Source: Thermoplasmata archaeon
GTDB lineage: Archaea; Thermoplasmatota; Thermoplasmata; Lutacidiplasmatales; UBA184
DNA length: 17,274 bases
Assembly (NCBI GenBank): GCA_030037695.1
Contig: JASHQF010000017.1
Location: forward strand, 1-17,274
Reading direction: 5' to 3'
In this document: piece after piece, positions 14,552-17,274 of the stretch
Layout: each line of letters opens with the position of its first letter
Numbering within the stretch: position 1 is the stretch's first letter
Position numbers and translations under genes: made by a program
Notes under the pieces: model-generated
The model's database searches: none
The model's input: the letters and a program-made list of their open reading frames with translations, nothing else
Told to the model about the DNA's origin: nothing

Positions 14552-15514
14552 CTACAGCCCCGCGACGTCGGTGAACGTTCGGCGGATCATCCATCGGCCG
14601 GCGACGTTGACGACCAGCGTGATCGCGAGCAGCACGAGCGCCATCTCCGCGAGGAAGTGGAGATCCGTGCCCGCCAGGTTCTGCGCGATCGAGCTCACGA
14701 TGAGCGACGCCATCGTCGAGGTCGGGGCGTAGATGTTCGTGGGGAGGCGCGCCGTCTGGTCGATGACGAAGTAGACCGCGACGGTCTCGCCCATCGCCCG
14801 TCCGAAGCCGAGGAACGCGGCGCCCCAGATCCCGCGCTTCGCGTACGGGATCGCGACGTGCCGGGCGACCTCCCAGCGGGTCGCGCCGAGAGCGAGGCCG
14901 CTCTCCCAGAGGTCGCGCGGCACGGACCGGAGCGCGTCCCGCATTAGGAGCGTGGTGATCGGGAGGATCATCAGGGTCAGGATGATGATCCCGAGCGCGA
15001 GGCCGGTCCCTTCGAGGGACGGCGAGTTGAAGCTCGGGTGGAACCCCGGGATCCAGGCGAGGGCGGGCGCGACCGTCGGAAAGATATCGTGGCCGAAGAA
15101 CGGGGCGACGATCAGGAACCCCCACAGGCCGTAGACGATGCTCGGGATCCCGGCCAGAAGGTCGACGAACGGATCCAGCCATTCCGAGAGGAATCGAGGG
15201 AGGTACGTGGTGGACGCGATCGCGATCCCGAGGCCGACCAGCATGGCGATGACCAGCGCCGGGACCGAGGTGAGGAACGAGCCGACGACGAAGATCAGGA
15301 TCCCGTAATCGGTGATGATGAAGCCGAAGAAGCCGGCGCCGAAGTTCTGGAGGCGACTCGCGCCGATGAGCGAGTCGACGATCGCGAGCGTGAGCGCGAG
15401 CGGGAGGAGCGCCGGGACGTACGGCCACCACCGGGCGATCCCCGCCCGAAGGCGGGCCAAGAAGGGAAGGGGTTGCCGGCCCCCGGCCGGACCTGCGACC
15501 GGAGGCTGGCTCAC
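14552..15514 (-). CDS. pstC: PstC, phosphate ABC transporter permease
   Basis: The product (320 residues) is a six-helix permease. Helices are seen at about 34-52, 68-104, 120-142, 170-192, 230-250 and 288-308. The EAA loop is at about 198-222 (PRDLWESGLALGATRWEVARHV), and FGRAMGETVAVYFVI is the PstC-type motif before the fifth helix end. It pairs with PstA in the membrane and receives phosphate from PstS. The start is GTG 15514, 15 bp after the pstS stop, with no strong ribosome site. Confidence 0.95.
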   Translation of the reverse strand: MSQPPVAGPAGGRQPLPFLARLRAGIARWWPYVPALLPLALTLAIVDSLIGASRLQNFGAGFFGFIITDYGILIFVVGSFLTSVPALVIAMLVGLGIAIASTTYLPRFLSEWLDPFVDLLAGIPSIVYGLWGFLIVAPFFGHDIFPTVAPALAWIPGFHPSFNSPSLEGTGLALGIIILTLMILPITTLLMRDALRSVPRDLWESGLALGATRWEVARHVAIPYAKRGIWGAAFLGFGRAMGETVAVYFVIDQTARLPTNIYAPTSTMASLIVSSIAQNLAGTDLHFLAEMALVLLAITLVVNVAGRWMIRRTFTDVAGL

Positions 15515-15529
15515 GGGAATCGCCGGACC

Positions 15530-16855
15530 CTACGAAGCGATCGAGATGGTCGACAGTACCTCTTGGTCAAGGCCCTGGACCTGCGCCGTCAGGGGGAGGA
15601 AGCCGACCTTGTGGATCCAGAACGACTCCTGTCCTGTGCTGTTGTAGTTCCCGTAGGAGATCGCCCACTCGAGGAAATCGACGACGTACGCCTGGTGCGA
15701 GGGGTTCGCCGGGCTCGTCTTCACGATCGTGTACTCGAGATTGACGATGGGGTAGGGGTCGGGATCCTGCGTCGTCGGGTTGGTCCCGCCGCCGCCCTTC
15801 GACCAGGTGGTCGGACCCGCCGGGCTGCCCCCGAGCTCGATGTTGACCGCGAGGCCGTCCGCGGCGTAGTTGAGCCGCGCCAGGCCCAGGCTCGCATCCT
15901 CGCCCACGTCCGTCGAGTTCCAGAGGATGTAGTTGTCCTGCGCGGAGGCGTTCGCGGTGACGTTGCCCCCGAGCTTGGTGTTCGCGGCGTTGTCCCCGAT
16001 CGCCGCGTACTGGAGCTTGCTCTGGTTGACGATCGTCGACATGTAGCTCACGCCGACGTAGCCCACGCTGCCCGTGTAGTTGAGGAGCGCGCCGATTTCC
16101 CCGCTGTTGCCGCTGCCCGATTGGGCCCCCGGCACGGTCGGGTTCGGTGCGATGAAGTCCTTGGTCGAATTCCCGTACGTCCAGCCCGCGTAGGACATGT
16201 CGCAGTACGTGGAGAACAGGAACGTGTCCCCGCCTCCGTCCGAGCGGACCACCGGGGTGATCGGTTCGTTGGGCATCGTCACGCTGGGGTTGGCGGCCAC
16301 GATGGCCGGATCGTCCCAGTTCGTGATCGTCCCCTCGTAGATCTCCGCCAGGATCGTCCCGTTGAGGTTCAGGTGGTGGCCGTTCAACGCCGAGTCCTCG
16401 CTGAGATCGTAGACGATCAGCTGCGAGGAGATCGCGACCGGGAGGTCGACCACGCCCTCGGACTTCGGGTTCGCGACGTAGGCGTCGGAGCCCCCGATGT
16501 CGATCGTTCCCGCTTCGGCCTCGGTCTGCCCGATCGTGCTTCCGCCCGGACCGGGGCTCACGATCACGTGGGAGTTGACGAGCTTCGTGTAGTTAGGTCC
16601 CCAGAGGTCCATCAGCGGCTCGAGGAGGGTCGACCCCGCCTCCGTGACGTCGATCGTCGTCGCGCTCACCTTGGTCAGGTAGGCCCCGAGGAAGTACCCT
16701 CCCCCGAGACCGGCTGCCAACAGGACGACGCCGATGGCGATCGCCATCCCGGTCGTCACCTGACCGGTGCGCTTGCGTACCGGCGTGGACAGCGATTCGG
16801 TCGTGCTCGATCCTCCGGACCCTGGCGTGGTCCCGCTTGGGTTCTGCGTGCTCAT
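15530..16855 (-). CDS. pstS: PstS, membrane-anchored phosphate-binding protein
   Basis: The product has 441 residues. A Ser/Thr/Pro-rich cytoplasmic tail (1-30) and one transmembrane anchor (about 35-60) precede the binding domain; there is no lipobox Cys and no class III signal peptide. PstS motifs are EAGSTLLEP (72-80), IGGSDAYVA (120-128), the strand VVDLPVAISSQLIVYDL, NGTILAEIYEGTITNWDDPAI, and RSDGGGDTFLF (204-214), where the usual SGT of the phosphate site reads GGDT. The C-terminal part has IVNLEYTIVK and AISYGNYNSTGQ. It delivers phosphate to PstC/PstA from outside the membrane. ATG 16855 has GGTGA seven bases upstream. It is transcribed first in the operon, from a TATA box and palindrome near 16965-16994. 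Confidence 0.94.
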   Translation of the reverse strand: MSTQNPSGTTPGSGGSSTTESLSTPVRKRTGQVTTGMAIAIGVVLLAAGLGGGYFLGAYLTKVSATTIDVTEAGSTLLEPLMDLWGPNYTKLVNSHVIVSPGPGGSTIGQTEAEAGTIDIGGSDAYVANPKSEGVVDLPVAISSQLIVYDLSEDSALNGHHLNLNGTILAEIYEGTITNWDDPAIVAANPSVTMPNEPITPVVRSDGGGDTFLFSTYCDMSYAGWTYGNSTKDFIAPNPTVPGAQSGSGNSGEIGALLNYTGSVGYVGVSYMSTIVNQSKLQYAAIGDNAANTKLGGNVTANASAQDNYILWNSTDVGEDASLGLARLNYAADGLAVNIELGGSPAGPTTWSKGGGGTNPTTQDPDPYPIVNLEYTIVKTSPANPSHQAYVVDFLEWAISYGNYNSTGQESFWIHKVGFLPLTAQVQGLDQEVLSTISIAS

Positions 16856-16886
16856 TCGGTTTCACCCGCTCTTTCTCGACCCGGGG

Positions 16887-16934
16887 GGCCGATCCGCGCA
16901 CGAACCCGGACGGGTCGCACTTCGGCGGATCGCC
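16887..16934 (-). promoter_or_regulatory. Predicted stem-loop in the pstS 5' leader
   Basis: CGATCCGC (16890-16897) is fully complementary to GCGGATCG (16925-16932), extended by GG/CC beyond a one-base bulge. Inside it, ACCC (16904-16907) and GGGT (16912-16915) form a smaller hairpin. With a TATA box near 16968 the transcript would begin near 16942, so this element would lie at the 5' end of a leader of about 85 nt. A role in mRNA stability or control is inferred. Confidence 0.4.
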
Positions 16935-16964
16935 CCATGGTCGGGGGTTCGACCTCGACAACGA

Positions 16965-16994
16965 ATATATAGAATCTCAATTTAGTCTATATTG
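16965..16994 (-). promoter_or_regulatory. pstS promoter: TATA box and TAGTCTA palindrome
   Basis: On the minus strand CTATATATTC (about 16973-16964) is a good TATA box. Directly upstream lies CAATTTAG-T-CTATATTG (16978-16994), palindromic in seven of eight pairs around one base. Its core matches the perfect palindrome before the AbrB-PhoU gene, and both end 7-9 bp from their TATA-like box. The divergent truA gene starts 68 bp to the right and could share the control region. Confidence 0.7.
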
Positions 16995-17062
16995 CTGTTC
17001 GTAGACCACCGAATGTGTCGGGTTCTCACGGTCGGGACCGGTCGCCCCCCCGGTCGAGGAAA

Positions 17063-17274
17063 ATGGAGGCACGGCGCTGGCCCCCCGTGCCCGAACCCGC
17101 CCGATGGCTGATCCGGTTCGGCTACGACGGGGCCGGTTTCCAGGGGTGGGCCCGTCAACCCGGGGCGCGCACGATCGAAGGCGTGATCCTCGACGGCCTG
17201 CGTCGCCGCGGCCTCCTCACGGCCAGCGGCCCTCCGCTCGAGGTCGCCAGCCGGACCGATCGGGGCGTCAGCGC
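17063..17274 (+). CDS. truA: TruA, tRNA pseudouridine synthase (5' part only)
   Basis: The first 70 codons and two bases are present; the gene runs off the window. The N-terminal part RWLIRFGYDGAGFQGWARQPGARTIEGVI is the TruA opening (Y-D-G-x-x-F-x-G-W, then R/T-I/V-E). SRTDRGVSA at the window edge is the catalytic motif with the nucleophilic Asp (GRTDAGVHA in bacteria). TruA converts uridines 38-40 of the anticodon arm to pseudouridine. ATG 17063 follows GAGGAAA and is divergent from pstS. Housekeeping function; no sign that it belongs to the phosphate system. Confidence 0.93.
   Translation, partial: MEARRWPPVPEPARWLIRFGYDGAGFQGWARQPGARTIEGVILDGLRRRGLLTASGPPLEVASRTDRGVS

Noticed and set aside
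15038..16972. Long plus-strand open frame of 644 codons opposite pstC and pstS
   Set aside because: It is antisense to two genes with clear family motifs; its translation is Arg/Asp/Val-rich low complexity typical of high-GC shadow frames.
1..17274. CRISPR arrays, insertion sequences, phage genes, rRNA
   Set aside because: Read for direct repeats, terminal inverted repeats, transposase or integrase motifs and rRNA sequence; none seen.

Overview
The window looks like chromosomal DNA from a GC-rich archaeon, most plausibly a Thermoplasmatota-type euryarchaeote; the class is inferred, not shown. The archaeal evidence is two proteins with class III (type IV prepilin) signal peptides, a VirB11/ArlI-type secretion ATPase with two T2SSF membrane proteins, TATA-like boxes about 25 bp upstream of start codons, an AbrB-PhoU fusion regulator, and a tRNA gene without an encoded CCA. 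I see no insertion sequences, CRISPR arrays, prophage genes or rRNA.

Left part (1-1445, + strand): two unrecognised membrane proteins, followed by a strong hairpin. Centre (1568-10854): a type IV pilus-like locus. A minus-strand gene (1568-3040) encodes an archaeal prepilin N-terminus fused to a whole PstS-like phosphate-binding domain. Divergent from it is an operon encoding the assembly ATPase, a T2SSF protein, a second T2SSF protein with a signal peptide and an extracellular Ig-like domain, and an unrecognised soluble protein. A pilin with a C-terminal PKD domain converges on that operon. Divergent from the pilin are a degenerate KaiC/RecA-like protein and an ExeA/Cdc6-like AAA ATPase. The two divergent intergenic regions share a composite promoter element at the same distance from the ATPase and pilin start codons.

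Right part (10862-16855, all minus strand): phosphate uptake. The order of transcription is pstS-pstC-pstA-pstB-phoU, tightly packed and partly overlapping, then tRNA-Glu(UUC), then a separate AbrB-PhoU regulator gene. Related palindromes centred on TAGTCTA lie just upstream of the TATA-like boxes of pstS and of the AbrB-PhoU gene, which suggests a small phosphate regulon. The window ends in the 5' part of truA (+).

The main idea is that the pilus machinery and the phosphate system are linked. The pilin-PstS fusion sits beside its likely assembly apparatus and about 7 kb from a canonical Pst operon. This resembles the Sulfolobus 'bindosome', in which sugar-binding proteins carry prepilin signal peptides, but here the ligand would be phosphate or a similar oxyanion.
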